The notes under the pieces were generated by a model. The model ran no database searches. It saw nothing but the letters and a program-made list of their open reading frames with translations, and was not told the origin of the DNA. 64,000 bases of DNA. Source: Gracilaria domingensis (taxonomy: Eukaryota; Rhodophyta; Florideophyceae; Gracilariales; Gracilariaceae). The stretch spans positions 248,001 through 312,000 of the forward strand of contig VCMS01000005.1 in assembly GCA_022539475.1 (NCBI GenBank), given 5' to 3'. A program made the translations under genes and the position numbers. The number at the start of each line of letters is the position of its first letter. Position 1 is the stretch's first letter. Shown piece by piece: positions 18,630 to 28,578 of the stretch.

Positions 18630-20930
18630 CTACTCAGGGCGGTTCGATATCGGTGTATGAAACGACTTGAGTGAGTCAAATATTTCGTTCACATTCGGGT
18701 TCATCGATCCCTCCGCAGGTATTAGTTGAACCAAAACACCCAAAAGTTTCCTTCTCCTCGAGTCAAGAGCCGCATGAACAAACTGTCTCAAAAGATCCTC
18801 GTTCAATGTCCTGCTATCCACCAACAAAGAGAAAACCAGTGCACTTGAGCGAGAATAGCGCACATTTTTCACACTATTAGCGGGACGAGACATCGAAACA
18901 TATGACTTTAACATGTCCTTGGAGCCCTTCTTGGAACCCTGCTCCGATGTCCCCAAATCTTTCGATATGAACACAGGCACCATACGAGCAAATAGGACGG
19001 CAGCCCCACAGTCTGTACCGTCCTCAAGAATCAAATGATGAAGCTCCTCAAGCAAAAGTGCCATCCGTTCGACTGAATACTCTGCGAGGATCTCCAGAAA
19101 CTTTTTTTGTTGTGATACAAGAGAAGGGAATGAAAACAAGACATTCGCCGCCTCCGGCATAGTCCTGTCAGGCAGACATTTTGAAAGAACGGATAGAGCC
19201 AATGTTCTTCGAACATCATTTCTAGCTTCGGAGAGTCGATTCTCCTTCGGCACACTATGAGCGAGATAGAGACAATTACCGAAACAATCTGACGGCGTAG
19301 CTTTGATAGCAACTAGCATTGGATCGCGAATGCGTTCCCAATTAAACATGCAAATTGCTTTCAGGAAGGCATCGGCATGTGCAGAGGATGAACATCCCAT
19401 GTCCCCTTGACAAAACGAATACGGAAACTCTTCTTCAAGGGCACGATTTCTTTCGACGCGAACCATAAACTCTAGGGCATTTGCGGCAACAGTTTCATTT
19501 TGGATGCTGCAGGAGAACTGTAGCAATCTAAGTGCACCGTCATTGTCACTCAGCGTGGCGTGCTTACCATACGCTATAACCTGTTCAAGGATACTGCGAG
19601 AGTCAGCATCTTTGTTCTCAAAGGCCTGTACCACATACCTGGCCCCAAGTTCAAAACTCTGCGAGCAGAAGAAGTGCGCATGAAAGGTACGAGGCCAGAA
19701 GATAAGAGCAGCTTCCCGATAAGTGAATTGCAAAGGAGGCACCACTTTTGCCGAGAAGGGGTCATATAATTCTGCATATGGTTTAGAGTCTTCAAAAAGT
19801 CCTTTCTTGTGGAGAAAGTGCTCCTTATCACATATCGGTCTGTCGTTCCAAAAGTCGTCCAAACGTATCTGACGTAATTCTCGATCATTTTCTTTGACAA
19901 GCTTCACAACAGTTACATTTGTTTCTTGGACTTCCTTCATTTGATGGATTGGAGAAAACGACTTGCGGTTCTGGGCAGCGTCTTCGCCAGAAGGGGACAA
20001 GTAAAAGTAGCGAGTTCCGGGATCCTTTGATAACACACCACAGTCCGTTTTGTGTACCAAGACCAAAAACATGATGTACTTGTCACTATTGCGCAACTGA
20101 AGGGCGCGTTTTGCATCACTGCCGCGAAGCTTGGCGAATGAGAGTTCGTTTAGCCCGTAAACGTGTTCCAAGGGAATGGCTAGGAAGATGGGGCGTAATT
20201 TGGCGGGCATAGCTTCCCATAACGCAGCTGCTTCCTTGAGCATATGAGATGAATCGCATCGGCTTTCAAAGTTTGGAAGCGGGCCGGGTGCTGAGCGAAC
20301 TACTCTGTAGATCAACGATACACAGTGACCAGAAGTTACAGGAAAGCGTTCACACTCACAGTGGCTAAAGAAGATCGCCCAGTGAAGCCTGCTCTGACTG
20401 CCATGGGTCATATCGAAGTCTTGAGTTTGGCCGCCATGGCGAACGTGTAATTGACCACCGTTGTATGATGTTGGCAATTGTACAATCAGGGTAGCAAAAG
20501 CATCCGATGCAAGTTCATTTTGCGAGTGAGATTCACAATGACCATGCCGGCCGTATATCACAAGCTTGTCAAGTTTGGTACGCAAGGAGAAGTGACTTAC
20601 GTCAAGGCGCGTAACTACCTCGCGAGTCAAACTAGAAATGAAAGATTGATGTTCTATGCTAAGCTGAACGTTGGCAGCATCGATCTGGAGACGGCTAATG
20701 ATAGGTTGTTCGTCATCAAAGTGTGATCCGGGTGCAAGATCAACCTGTTCGCCGACGTCGCCCAAGGATGACAGGTGAGCTTGTGGCAATGGCAGTGGCA
20801 CGGATCCCACCTGAGCAACTCTAATTTGGGAGAACGGGTGGTTGTCGAGAGATTCAGCAACAGCAAAACGACGCGGGGCGTCATACAAGGTGCGATGTAG
20901 TTGGCTGCGAAGAAAATCGGGCCAAATCAT
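18630..20930 (-). CDS. 2OG-Fe(II) oxygenase-fold protein with degraded active site
   Basis: The protein is 766 residues from an ATG at 20930. Residues about 115-212 match the prolyl-4-hydroxylase-type double-stranded beta-helix of large uncharacterised eukaryotic proteins: KLDKLVIYGRHGH, then FATLIVQLPTSYNGGQL, then the HWAIFF...PVTSG block. In family members the pattern is HxD, a distal His in a CEHE motif, and an Arg in a SGYR motif. Here the matching positions read H135-S-Q137, C193 (in CECE) and C203 (SGHC), so one iron ligand carboxylate, the distal His and the 2-oxoglutarate Arg all appear replaced. The remaining ~550 residues are helical and unrecognised. It may have become a binding module. 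Fold assignment is fairly sure; loss of activity is inferred from a by-eye alignment. No frameshift or stop interrupts the gene. Confidence 0.75.
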   Translation of the reverse strand: MIWPDFLRSQLHRTLYDAPRRFAVAESLDNHPFSQIRVAQVGSVPLPLPQAHLSSLGDVGEQVDLAPGSHFDDEQPIISRLQIDAANVQLSIEHQSFISSLTREVVTRLDVSHFSLRTKLDKLVIYGRHGHCESHSQNELASDAFATLIVQLPTSYNGGQLHVRHGGQTQDFDMTHGSQSRLHWAIFFSHCECERFPVTSGHCVSLIYRVVRSAPGPLPNFESRCDSSHMLKEAAALWEAMPAKLRPIFLAIPLEHVYGLNELSFAKLRGSDAKRALQLRNSDKYIMFLVLVHKTDCGVLSKDPGTRYFYLSPSGEDAAQNRKSFSPIHQMKEVQETNVTVVKLVKENDRELRQIRLDDFWNDRPICDKEHFLHKKGLFEDSKPYAELYDPFSAKVVPPLQFTYREAALIFWPRTFHAHFFCSQSFELGARYVVQAFENKDADSRSILEQVIAYGKHATLSDNDGALRLLQFSCSIQNETVAANALEFMVRVERNRALEEEFPYSFCQGDMGCSSSAHADAFLKAICMFNWERIRDPMLVAIKATPSDCFGNCLYLAHSVPKENRLSEARNDVRRTLALSVLSKCLPDRTMPEAANVLFSFPSLVSQQKKFLEILAEYSVERMALLLEELHHLILEDGTDCGAAVLFARMVPVFISKDLGTSEQGSKKGSKDMLKSYVSMSRPANSVKNVRYSRSSALVFSLLVDSRTLNEDLLRQFVHAALDSRRRKLLGVLVQLIPAEGSMNPNVNEIFDSLKSFHTPISNRPE

Positions 20931-21510
20931 TGGTATGAAGAGGTGCGATAGTTAAGAGTGAAGATGCGCCGCGAGTCTCGAGTGCAATGAAGAAGTGGGT
21001 GCGGTCCGTGGTACACTCGAAGCAGCAGTCGAAGAGCAGAATGTGAAGCGCAAGATGCTAGTGGAGGCGTAGCTACAATACGCGGTTCTGTTATCTAGGG
21101 CGGGGGTAGGAAACTCTGAGCGACGCGTGTGTTCTGGTTGCACAGCTGAGCGAGAGCGTGTATGATGGCAGTAAGTTCCGGTATGAAGAGCAGGGGTTAA
21201 AGAGGGTTAGATGACGAATTGCAGTTGTTTATTCACATGTGCATGGTTCGAGGGCCTTGGGCCAAGGGTAAGAGGGCGAACCCTGTTAGTAACAGGCTGT
21301 TACTGTAGCTGGTAGTAGTTACAAGACTCGTACCTTCCTAGATAGCGGTGACCATGTGAACGCATCGATCAAATAAAAACAGAAAGCCACGAACGTTGCG
21401 ACCGAACAACAATGGCAACAAGCAGAATGTCATGACCAGGCGGGTCTGCGAGGATTGGCGACTGTGGGGTTGACGGATATGAATTCGCGCGTTGCGCGGA
21501 AAAAACGAAG
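20931..21510. other. Intergenic spacer with small palindromes
   Basis: This region lies between the oxygenase-fold gene start (20930) and the C9orf85-like gene end (21511). It contains small palindromes CCTTGG-G-CCAAGG (21255-21267) and CCTGTTA-G-TAACAGG (21282-21296), both with a single-base centre. No gene is supported. Confidence 0.5.
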
Positions 21511-22083
21511 CTACTGCCCGTTGGGCAGGGAAGCTATCGACGCGGTAAGCGCATGATGCGCCACGTTCTCGGCGTCGGGAGGGCTGTCATCTGGGGATGG
21601 GTGCTGCTGACGCGAACCATCATCTTCGACAAGCGTAAGACCAATCTTGCGCATGGCTTCCGATACCGATGCGCCTCTGCTCACTAGGCGCAAAACTGTG
21701 CGCCGCTCCCGCTCTGAGAGCGATTCAACCAAGGCGACAACACGCGTGTCGCTGATATCGACGGGCTCATCCGCCGCCACTGTGAGCGCGGCGGCACACA
21801 CGGCGCAGACGCTGCGCTCGCTCGCGCACGCGCTGCACAAGGTGTGGTACGCGCTAAGAACGCACTTGTGTTGGCAGCGATTACATCGCCTTGGCGCCGA
21901 AAGCGGCTTGTACTTGCGATACTTCTTCCTCCACTCGATCTTGCGCGCGCACGCGTCGCAGAGACCATTAGTATCGACCGAGCGCTCAATCCTGGCCGAC
22001 AGCGCGGACCGCCGGTTGTGCCGGAACGCAACCGCGTTCTGGTGCGCCGGCGCGCGGCTCTTCGCTCGGCTGGACGTGCTCAT
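21511..22083 (-). CDS. C9orf85-like (DUF2039) Cys-rich protein
   Basis: The protein is 190 residues from the ATG at 22083. The frame extends upstream to 22170 but that part is low-complexity Arg/Gly in GC-rich DNA, so I prefer the later start, where MSTSSRAKSRAPAHQN resembles the family N terminus. The core GLCDACARKIEWRKKYRKY, then KPLSAPRRCNRC and CSAC/CAVC pairs, matches the small eukaryotic C9orf85 family, with multiple CxxC motifs likely to bind zinc. The C-terminal ~80 residues are acidic and Ser/Pro-rich and are not part of the family core. The family is conserved but of unknown function. It is divergent from the coiled-coil gene across 218 bp of very GC-rich DNA. Confidence 0.85.
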   Translation of the reverse strand: MSTSSRAKSRAPAHQNAVAFRHNRRSALSARIERSVDTNGLCDACARKIEWRKKYRKYKPLSAPRRCNRCQHKCVLSAYHTLCSACASERSVCAVCAAALTVAADEPVDISDTRVVALVESLSERERRTVLRLVSRGASVSEAMRKIGLTLVEDDGSRQQHPSPDDSPPDAENVAHHALTASIASLPNGQ

Positions 22084-22258
22084 GGCGCCCGCGGCGACGC
22101 CGCGCCCGCGCGCCCGCGCCCGCGCCCGCGTGCCGCCCCCAAAGCGGCTGCGCGCGCGCCACGTGTGCACACGCCGCCAGCAATGCGCGCCGCCATGGCG
22201 CGTTCAAACCTTCAAACCAAAACGCACCCAAACGCCCGCGCTCCGCCCGCGTGCCGCG

Positions 22259-22276
22259 CCCCCCCCCCCCCCCCCC
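22259..22276 (+). repeat. Poly-C tract (18 C) in 5' leader
   Basis: Eighteen consecutive C residues end 25 bases upstream of the ATG at 22302, on the coding strand of the gene that follows. Similar C tracts lie before 33693 and 46042 on their coding strands. Confidence 0.8.
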
Positions 22277-22301
22277 GCGCCACCGTCAGCGACCCGCCAC
22301 A

Positions 22302-23291
22302 ATGACCGCCGCCTCGCCGCTCACCGCCGCGCCGCCATCGCCCGCCGCGTCTTCGTCGTCCACCAGCACCAGCTCGCTGTACACCACTCCGCCGCACACC
22401 CCCCTGCGCCGCCGCGCCCCCGAGACCGTTCTGGATGCGTCGTCGCCGCGCGTGCAGCAGCTCGACATCGAACTAGACGCCGCCTCCACGCCGTCGCGCT
22501 CGCCCGCCTCTTCCTCCTGTTCGCAGTCGTCCATCTTCGACTCTGAGCAGCTCTCCGTGCATTCAGACCCGTCACCGCCGCCATCGCCGCCGCCCCCCAC
22601 CCCGCCGCACCCTCAGTCGCAGCCCGCTCACAACCACGCGGCTCCGCGCCCGCAGCCGCGCGCTTCCTTTCTGTCGCGCGCGTCGCACACTTTTTACGCC
22701 GCCTTCCGCAGACCGCCTGCGCGCGCGCCGCAGCCGCCCCCCGCAGCCAAGATGGCTTCGTCACCATCTGCTTCCGCCTCCACGCGTCCGGTGTCGCAGC
22801 TGCTGGACGCGCAACTCTCCGCGCTGCGAGCCGCCAAGGCCGGCTTCGTCGATCTGTCCGTGTTGGTTGCGCTCACGCAACGCACGCTGCATGCTATCAA
22901 TCAACACGCGCTTCCCGCGCTCAAGGCGCACAAGTCGTTGCGCGTGCGCTGCGCCATGCTGGCGTCGAAGGCGTCGAGTAATGCGGGCAACTCTGACATC
23001 GCTGATAAGGAGCGACTGTTGGTGCAGGCCAAGCTGTCGGCGGCCGAAGCGTCGGACTGCGTGGAGCGTCTCAAGCATGAACTGCACGTCACCAAGCGTC
23101 AATTGGCGCTTCCGCAGCGCGTCAAAACGCGCACAAAACGTCAATTGACCACGCAGGCGCTCGTCATTCGAGAAGCGCGAGCGGCCGTGGAGCACCGGCT
23201 GCAACAGGCGAAGCAGGCTCGCGCCTCTGAGCGCGCCGCGCTTCGTCGCGCCGAGGGGGAATATCGAGACATCCAAGGCGACTGGGCATGA
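22302..23291 (+). CDS. Pro/Ser-rich protein with C-terminal coiled coil, unknown
   Basis: The protein is 329 residues from the ATG at 22302. I do not recognise the family. Residues 1-160 are low-complexity, rich in Ser, Pro and Ala, with possible phosphorylation sites. From about residue 175 the sequence becomes helical with heptad-like Leu/Ala spacing (VSQLLDAQLSALRAAKAG, then LLVQAKLSAAEASDCVERLK and later KQARASERAALRRAEGEYR), suggesting a coiled coil of about 140 residues. There is no membrane segment or targeting peptide. The DNA is GC-rich in the first half. The start is placed after the poly-C tract; an upstream extension reading through that tract is unlikely. It could be a cytoskeletal or membrane-associated adaptor, but nothing in the sequence settles this. 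Confidence 0.6.
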   Translation: MTAASPLTAAPPSPAASSSSTSTSSLYTTPPHTPLRRRAPETVLDASSPRVQQLDIELDAASTPSRSPASSSCSQSSIFDSEQLSVHSDPSPPPSPPPPTPPHPQSQPAHNHAAPRPQPRASFLSRASHTFYAAFRRPPARAPQPPPAAKMASSPSASASTRPVSQLLDAQLSALRAAKAGFVDLSVLVALTQRTLHAINQHALPALKAHKSLRVRCAMLASKASSNAGNSDIADKERLLVQAKLSAAEASDCVERLKHELHVTKRQLALPQRVKTRTKRQLTTQALVIREARAAVEHRLQQAKQARASERAALRRAEGEYRDIQGDWA

Positions 23292-23536
23292 GCGCTGGTG
23301 CATTTTATCGGGACTCCCGATACGTGTGTTGTATTTTATAGGCTGGCCTCGCACCGCATCCTACGACGCGTGTGCCAATCGGCGTGCGGCGTCGCTGCAT
23401 CTCAGGCCTTTGAGCACTGCTCGTTGAGCACAGCTCTCCAGAAGGCATATTATGAGCACATAGCGCCCGCCGCCGTAGATCGCCTGCCCTCGAGGCGCTG
23501 CGGCCATCGTCACTGCCGCCCCACGCCTCGCTTCGG

Positions 23537-26089
23537 ATGGCGTTCGTGAACGTCGTCTTTCGCAGCGCCCCGCGTTCGTGCACCCACCCTTTGTTTGCGC
23601 CGCGCGAGAATACCCCGCCAAAGCAGCCGCTCTCCCCCCAGCAGCGTCGCTTGGCCGCCAAGCAAGCAGAGCGTCTTCCAAGACCATCTAATGATTCCGA
23701 GGACCGACGTCGCCGTCAGCTCGCCGCTGAGACGCTCAGTGCCGATGACATCGCCGGCATTTTGGATACTTCGCCTTCGTCCGACGAAATACCTCTTCAC
23801 GATTTGTTGCCTTCAGTCAAGCCCCCGGAAGCACTAACGTCACCAACATCCTTGTCCACCCCTATGGAGATCGCCTTACCTGATGTCCGGTCTGAATCTC
23901 CTGAGAAGCAGCTGAAATCCTCATCGCCTCCCAAAAAACCCTTCCCTCTAAATCCAGGATGCCTTGTGATCCATCTACATCACGGTATCGGTCGTTTTAT
24001 AGGTCTTGAGCGAACGAGCAGTTCTGAAGGGGCCATGCAGGAGTACGCCGTCGTATCGTATCGCGACGGTGAGCTGTACGTCCCTCTCAGCCAGTTGGAG
24101 CTTTTGACCCCTTTGTCACCCGAAGATGCAGCCCAGGTCCGCCGATTAGATCACATGCAACATGACCCTATGTTAGCTCGTCGTCGCATACGCTCAAGCA
24201 AGTCCCGCTATCTTGCTCGAAAACGCACGCGGGCGAACATTCGGCGCCAACTTGTTAACTTGCATTCCTTGTATTCCTCACGACATCTAATTACCCGAAA
24301 TCCATTTCCCGTAGATGAAAGCGCAGAGCGCACATTCTCACAGAAATGTCCTTTCAGACTTACTAAAGATCAAACTTTGGCCGTCGAGCAGGTTCTACAC
24401 GATATGAGTTCGCGCTCAACACCCATGGATCGCCTCTTATGCGGCGATGTTGGCTTTGGAAAGACCGAAGTTGCAATCCGTGCCGCCTTTCGCGCTATAC
24501 TTGCTGGCAAACAGGTTGCCGTTCTGTCCCCAACCACCATACTTGCTCATCAACATCATGAAACCTTTAAAGAACGTTTGAGCGAGAATTACCCGGAATT
24601 CGCCATCTCGTGCATGACCCGTTTCGTTCCTAGACGTAAGGTTCTCGAGGCAAGAAAAGCGATACGCGATGGAACTTGTCACATCGTAGTGGGATCTCAT
24701 ATGTTGTTGGGTGATGCTGTTTCCTTCTCAAACCTGGGTCTTCTCATTGTTGATGAGGAACACCGTTTTGGCGTGAACCAGAAAGAGAAGATCCGAGCCC
24801 GGCATCAAAATATTGACATCCTTTCTCTATCTGCAACGCCTATCCCACGCACTCTACATCTCGCCCTCACTGGTCTGCGTGACACCTCCATTCTTCGTGA
24901 ACCCCCTGAAGGCCGTAAACCAATTGCTACGTCCGTTTGTCCGAGAGGTGTAGGACCCATTCGTCGTGCCATTTCAGACGAAATGCGTCGGGGTGGCCAA
25001 GTGTTCTTCGTTGTCCCACGAGTCGACGGGATTGATTCCACTGCAGAATGGCTTCGCCAACTCTTTCCAAATCTTCGAGTGCTCGTAGCACACGGTCAAA
25101 TGTCAGACGTTGAACATCGTGTTTGGGAGTTTGCGTCGGGTAAGTATGATGTACTTGTTTGTACAACTATTATCGAGAACGGAATTAACATGCCAGATGT
25201 AAATACCATCGTTGTGAACGATGCAACGCGCTTTGGACTCGCTCAGCTACATCAACTGCGCGGCCGAGTGGGTCGAAGCGATCGTCAAGCGTTCGCTTGG
25301 TTTCTGTATAATGAAAGTTTGGGACCTAAGGCCTCGGGGGCAATAGAGCGCCTTAAAACCTTGGAAAAATACAAGGAGCTTGGTTCAGGCTTTAAGATCG
25401 CTCAAAAAGATATGGAAATGAGAGGAGTCGGTACCGTTTTAGGTGTGGAGCAGCATGGAAACAACTCCCTTGAGGCCGCAGAGTATGCACAAATGCTCGC
25501 TGAAGAGCTGGAACATGTTCGAACGGGTGACCCAATCCCGTTGACACTACCCACGTCAGAAGCAGTAGAAGTTTTCCTTCCGGTGTCATCACTAATCCCT
25601 GAGGAATTCATTCCAGATCTCGAACAAAAGATGGCCGTGTATAGCGCTTTTTCAGCTGCCAAGAGCAGGAAGCAGCTCATTTCAGTAGCCAAGAGACTGC
25701 AGAAGCAATATGGAGCTTTGCCGCCACCGACGATCCGCCATGTTTCAGTGTTGGAGCTCAAAATATTTGCCAGGGATGTTGGAATTCGTCGCATAGCGTC
25801 AGAAAGACAACATGTGATTCTTGATTGGGCTGTTGATGAAGTTGTGTTTAAGACCTTAAAAGCTTTCGTCACCGACGAAACAACACGAACAAGGTTAGAA
25901 CATGTAGTTCTTGAAGAAAGAGTTTTGGTGAGAGGCTTAGGCATATGTAGTGGTGATGTCCAACTGGCCAAATTACGAGCCTTATTGAAAGTCTTCAGTG
26001 AAGCAGCGAAGGGCTGGCCAAGACGTGGTAGTCCTGTGGGCAGCAGCTCAAGACGGAACAGCCTTATTGAAAAGGTATACGGGACATAA
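23537..26089 (+). CDS. MFD: Plastid transcription-repair coupling factor-like helicase (Mfd/TRCF, short form)
   Basis: Mfd is a DNA translocase that binds RNA polymerase and removes stalled complexes. The protein is 850 residues. Residues 1-40 (MAFVNVVFRSAPRSC...) look like a plastid transit peptide. A CarD/CdnL-like RNA polymerase interaction domain occupies about residues 132-215 (GCLVIHLHHGIGRFIGLE). The helicase follows, with Walker A GDVGFGKTE near residue 304, DEEHRFG near 405, SATPIPRT near 432 and the RecG/Mfd block QLRGRVGRSDRQAFAWF. The C-terminal TRCF domain (about 670-770) is present. Bacterial Mfd has about 450 residues before the CarD region with UvrB-like modules that recruit UvrA; here only about 130 are present, so the repair-coupling part is absent, as in plant plastid homologues. 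It should act on the plastid polymerase. Confidence 0.9.
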   Translation: MAFVNVVFRSAPRSCTHPLFAPRENTPPKQPLSPQQRRLAAKQAERLPRPSNDSEDRRRRQLAAETLSADDIAGILDTSPSSDEIPLHDLLPSVKPPEALTSPTSLSTPMEIALPDVRSESPEKQLKSSSPPKKPFPLNPGCLVIHLHHGIGRFIGLERTSSSEGAMQEYAVVSYRDGELYVPLSQLELLTPLSPEDAAQVRRLDHMQHDPMLARRRIRSSKSRYLARKRTRANIRRQLVNLHSLYSSRHLITRNPFPVDESAERTFSQKCPFRLTKDQTLAVEQVLHDMSSRSTPMDRLLCGDVGFGKTEVAIRAAFRAILAGKQVAVLSPTTILAHQHHETFKERLSENYPEFAISCMTRFVPRRKVLEARKAIRDGTCHIVVGSHMLLGDAVSFSNLGLLIVDEEHRFGVNQKEKIRARHQNIDILSLSATPIPRTLHLALTGLRDTSILREPPEGRKPIATSVCPRGVGPIRRAISDEMRRGGQVFFVVPRVDGIDSTAEWLRQLFPNLRVLVAHGQMSDVEHRVWEFASGKYDVLVCTTIIENGINMPDVNTIVVNDATRFGLAQLHQLRGRVGRSDRQAFAWFLYNESLGPKASGAIERLKTLEKYKELGSGFKIAQKDMEMRGVGTVLGVEQHGNNSLEAAEYAQMLAEELEHVRTGDPIPLTLPTSEAVEVFLPVSSLIPEEFIPDLEQKMAVYSAFSAAKSRKQLISVAKRLQKQYGALPPPTIRHVSVLELKIFARDVGIRRIASERQHVILDWAVDEVVFKTLKAFVTDETTRTRLEHVVLEERVLVRGLGICSGDVQLAKLRALLKVFSEAAKGWPRRGSPVGSSSRRNSLIEKVYGT

Positions 26090-26437
26090 TAAAGAAAAGG
26101 TAACGAAGTCTAACTACCATTGATCGCGAAAGCTTCCCGAGTTTTCTACGATGGGAGCGTCCCCGGGTTTGCTCGACTTCGTTTCGTACGGTCACTCACC
26201 ATGATGTGGCTTGAGAAGCTAACGCCCGGGCTTGCAATTATTATTATGCACCTAGTTCATCACATCATATCCTTCTGTGAGACATGCGATTCAAATATCT
26301 TTATCAGTTATGACGTTCATGTCGTAGCAGTGGGAAAATAAGACCTATAGGTACTGCATAGTATTCCTGTCTATCGATACCCTAAGAGTTCCTCATTGAC
26401 TCGGTCCTGGCCCAAGATTGCTGGCTTTCTGAGCTGC
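26090..26437. other. 3'-3' spacer between convergent genes
   Basis: This 348 bp stretch lies between the stop of the TRCF gene and the stop of the EIF1AD-like gene. It should hold both 3' UTRs. No gene, hairpin or repeat was noticed. Confidence 0.4.
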
Positions 26438-26950
26438 TCATCTTTCCCCTGTTGCTTCTTGATCGTCATCTTCTTCGCCAGAAGAGCTCTCCTCAGATGA
26501 CGAAGATGACGGATCGTCCCAAACATTCCGATTCGGATTTCCCTCGCCAAGACTCCACTCTTCTTCCTCTTCCTTATCTTCCTCCTTTGGATCCCTGGGC
26601 TGCTCGTGTTCATCAGTTTCTTCATTCCCACGAAAGCGTTCGGGCCAGAACGATTCCTTCACAATTGATGACAAGAATGTACTCAACACAATTGTTTCGA
26701 TGTCTCCTGTGATGCGGCTTATAGCCCCGGCGTGATCACGAACAAAAACGAAGCTTCCTCGACGAATGTATGCCACCTGGCGTAGCCGATTTGGTAAGCG
26801 ATATAGAGCTGTTCTCCCATCTGCTAGTAGTGCTTGGTACGTGTTCTCGCCGAGCGCTTGGACAATTTGTGCCACATGCTGCCCTGGTAGCAAGGTTGGT
26901 TGTTCGGATAGAAGTTGGACTCGTTGCCGACGCTTTCCTCGGGCAGTCAT
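26438..26950 (-). CDS. EIF1AD: EIF1AD-like S1/eIF1A-domain protein
   Basis: The ATG at 26950 gives 170 residues; an extension to 26968 would begin with TTG. Residues about 1-95 match the eIF1A-type OB fold of EIF1AD (haponin): the pattern LPGQHVAQIVQALGENTYQALLADG, LPNRLRQVAYIRRGSFVFV and the diagnostic FWPERF. The tail is highly acidic and serine-rich (EEDKEEEEEW, SSSSSEESSSGEEDDD), as in the family. EIF1AD is a nuclear protein linked to late 40S subunit maturation; that role is family knowledge rather than shown here. It is convergent with the TRCF gene. Confidence 0.85.
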   Translation of the reverse strand: MTARGKRRQRVQLLSEQPTLLPGQHVAQIVQALGENTYQALLADGRTALYRLPNRLRQVAYIRRGSFVFVRDHAGAISRITGDIETIVLSTFLSSIVKESFWPERFRGNEETDEHEQPRDPKEEDKEEEEEWSLGEGNPNRNVWDDPSSSSSEESSSGEEDDDQEATGER

Positions 26951-28578
26951 GTCGTAAACAGAAGACAAAGGACTTGCCTCGTTGTGAAGATAATACCGCG
27001 TTCAGAGCTCCAATTTTCTTCGTGAGAGACTAGTACGCGTGGAGATTGTAAGGGTAAGCTCGTGCAAGACGCACGAAATCAGTTCTTATCTTGTCTTGAT
27101 GTGCTTTGGAGAAGAAAGGCTTTCTTTACAATCGCGTGGGTGCGCGCACATGCTTGTTGCGCGAAAAGAGAGCTTTTCTCTTTGTCACAGGTGCCCTGCT
27201 TGTGCAACCTGCCCCTAATGCAATTGCAAAGCGCTAGCCACGAGGAGTGGGAGGGTTGGGTTCGAAAAGCGAACAGCAAAGCGGAGTGCGCTGGTGTAAA
27301 GAGCGTACCCCTGGTACGATTTTGGCAAGACGCGGACGATCGACAGATTTCTTGCCAAGGCCGCCCACACCGACGTCGAGCTACAGGCTCGACCGGATGA
27401 AATGGCGCACTCATCCAAATAAATACTTTTCTTCGTTCCTTGAAATATCATTCCACGCCTCTCTATTAGATATAGACCACTACTGTATCAGAGAATCTCT
27501 GTTCCGTTTCGGATACCCACGTAGACAAGAGCGAGACGTTTGTTTATTCTGTGAAGACAACGGCCTTCGCGCGACACGATCAATTCGCTCACGACAGTTC
27601 GGCTGGCTCCACTATCCGTGACCTTCCCATCGAAAGCCACCACAATGTGGTGGCTTTCATTGGGAAGGTCACAGACTGCTTGACTGATAGTGGACACGGC
27701 GAACAAGGATCAATCTGTATAATATAAATGCAGTCAAATTTTAACGGACTGCGTCTGTGAACTTCAGTGTGAAGGATTGTCCTTGAAGGACTACTAAATT
27801 TTCGCCTCAACAAAGTTGCAATTCCACACCCCTTGATGGGTATCCTTCCCTGGTAACGACGTAACGACTGTATCCTTACCGTTGAAAGGACCCGTACAAC
27901 TAACATCACGATGATGTAATCAAAGTCTTGCAGGCTAAGGATATCCCAATCTTTGGCCTACTGACGTACTCAAATCTCCTTAGCAGCATGACGCTGAAGC
28001 CTACATAACTAGTAGAACACATTACTCGTACCATAAGAGTAATTTTGGATCTGTAATCCTTCATCATTCTCAAAAGCATGTTTTCGTAGCTTCAACGCCG
28101 GTTCCGCAGACGATGCTTTCGATTTAGTAACAATAATTGCAAAGGAACTGAGCAAACATATCTGGCAATAGGTAGGAAATGAGTGCTCACCATTGTCCGA
28201 GATATACTACTTCTTCTTCTTCTTTATTATGAGCGTGGTACGCTTATTGCTCGTATCACGTGGGGTTTTGCTAAGGACCCCCAGCACTTATAATGTTTTC
28301 CCTATCAACGTAGATATACTACATTCTCTTTACCCTTCTGCATTGAACCACAGCTCTCTTGACTCAAAAGTAGTGAGTAGTTTCCTACCTTCCAACAAAC
28401 GTCCTCTTGTCACAGCGCGAGATCCATAGAGCCAGATGGCTGAGCAAGATAGGAGTGTTTCCATACCGTTGGGTGCCACTACAGAAAGTCATGTTTAATT
28501 TAGTTAGAGGAACAAAAAAGGGTGCACCTGACCTCACCTGGAGGAACACAGTCCTTCCTTACCAAATTATAACCGTAT
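26951..28578. other. Intergenic region with imperfect long palindrome
   Basis: This 1.6 kb stretch lies between the EIF1AD-like start and the end of the RWP-RK-like gene. Short frames here lack domains. It contains the palindrome at 27618-27672 and a short TTC repeat near 28206-28221. No tRNA or snRNA was recognised. Confidence 0.4.
27618..27672. repeat. 55-base palindrome, 27-base arms
   Basis: Bases 27618-27644 pair with 27646-27672 at 25 of 27 positions around a single A. Further out, CCACTATC on the left and GATAGTGG on the right are also complementary, with unequal spacers, so the element may extend to about 27609-27692. It is non-coding and lies in a spacer. Confidence 0.85.

Noticed and set aside
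21647-22546. 299-codon plus-strand frame
   Set aside because: It runs antisense to the C9orf85-like gene and across a poly-C tract; the sequence is Arg/Pro low complexity.
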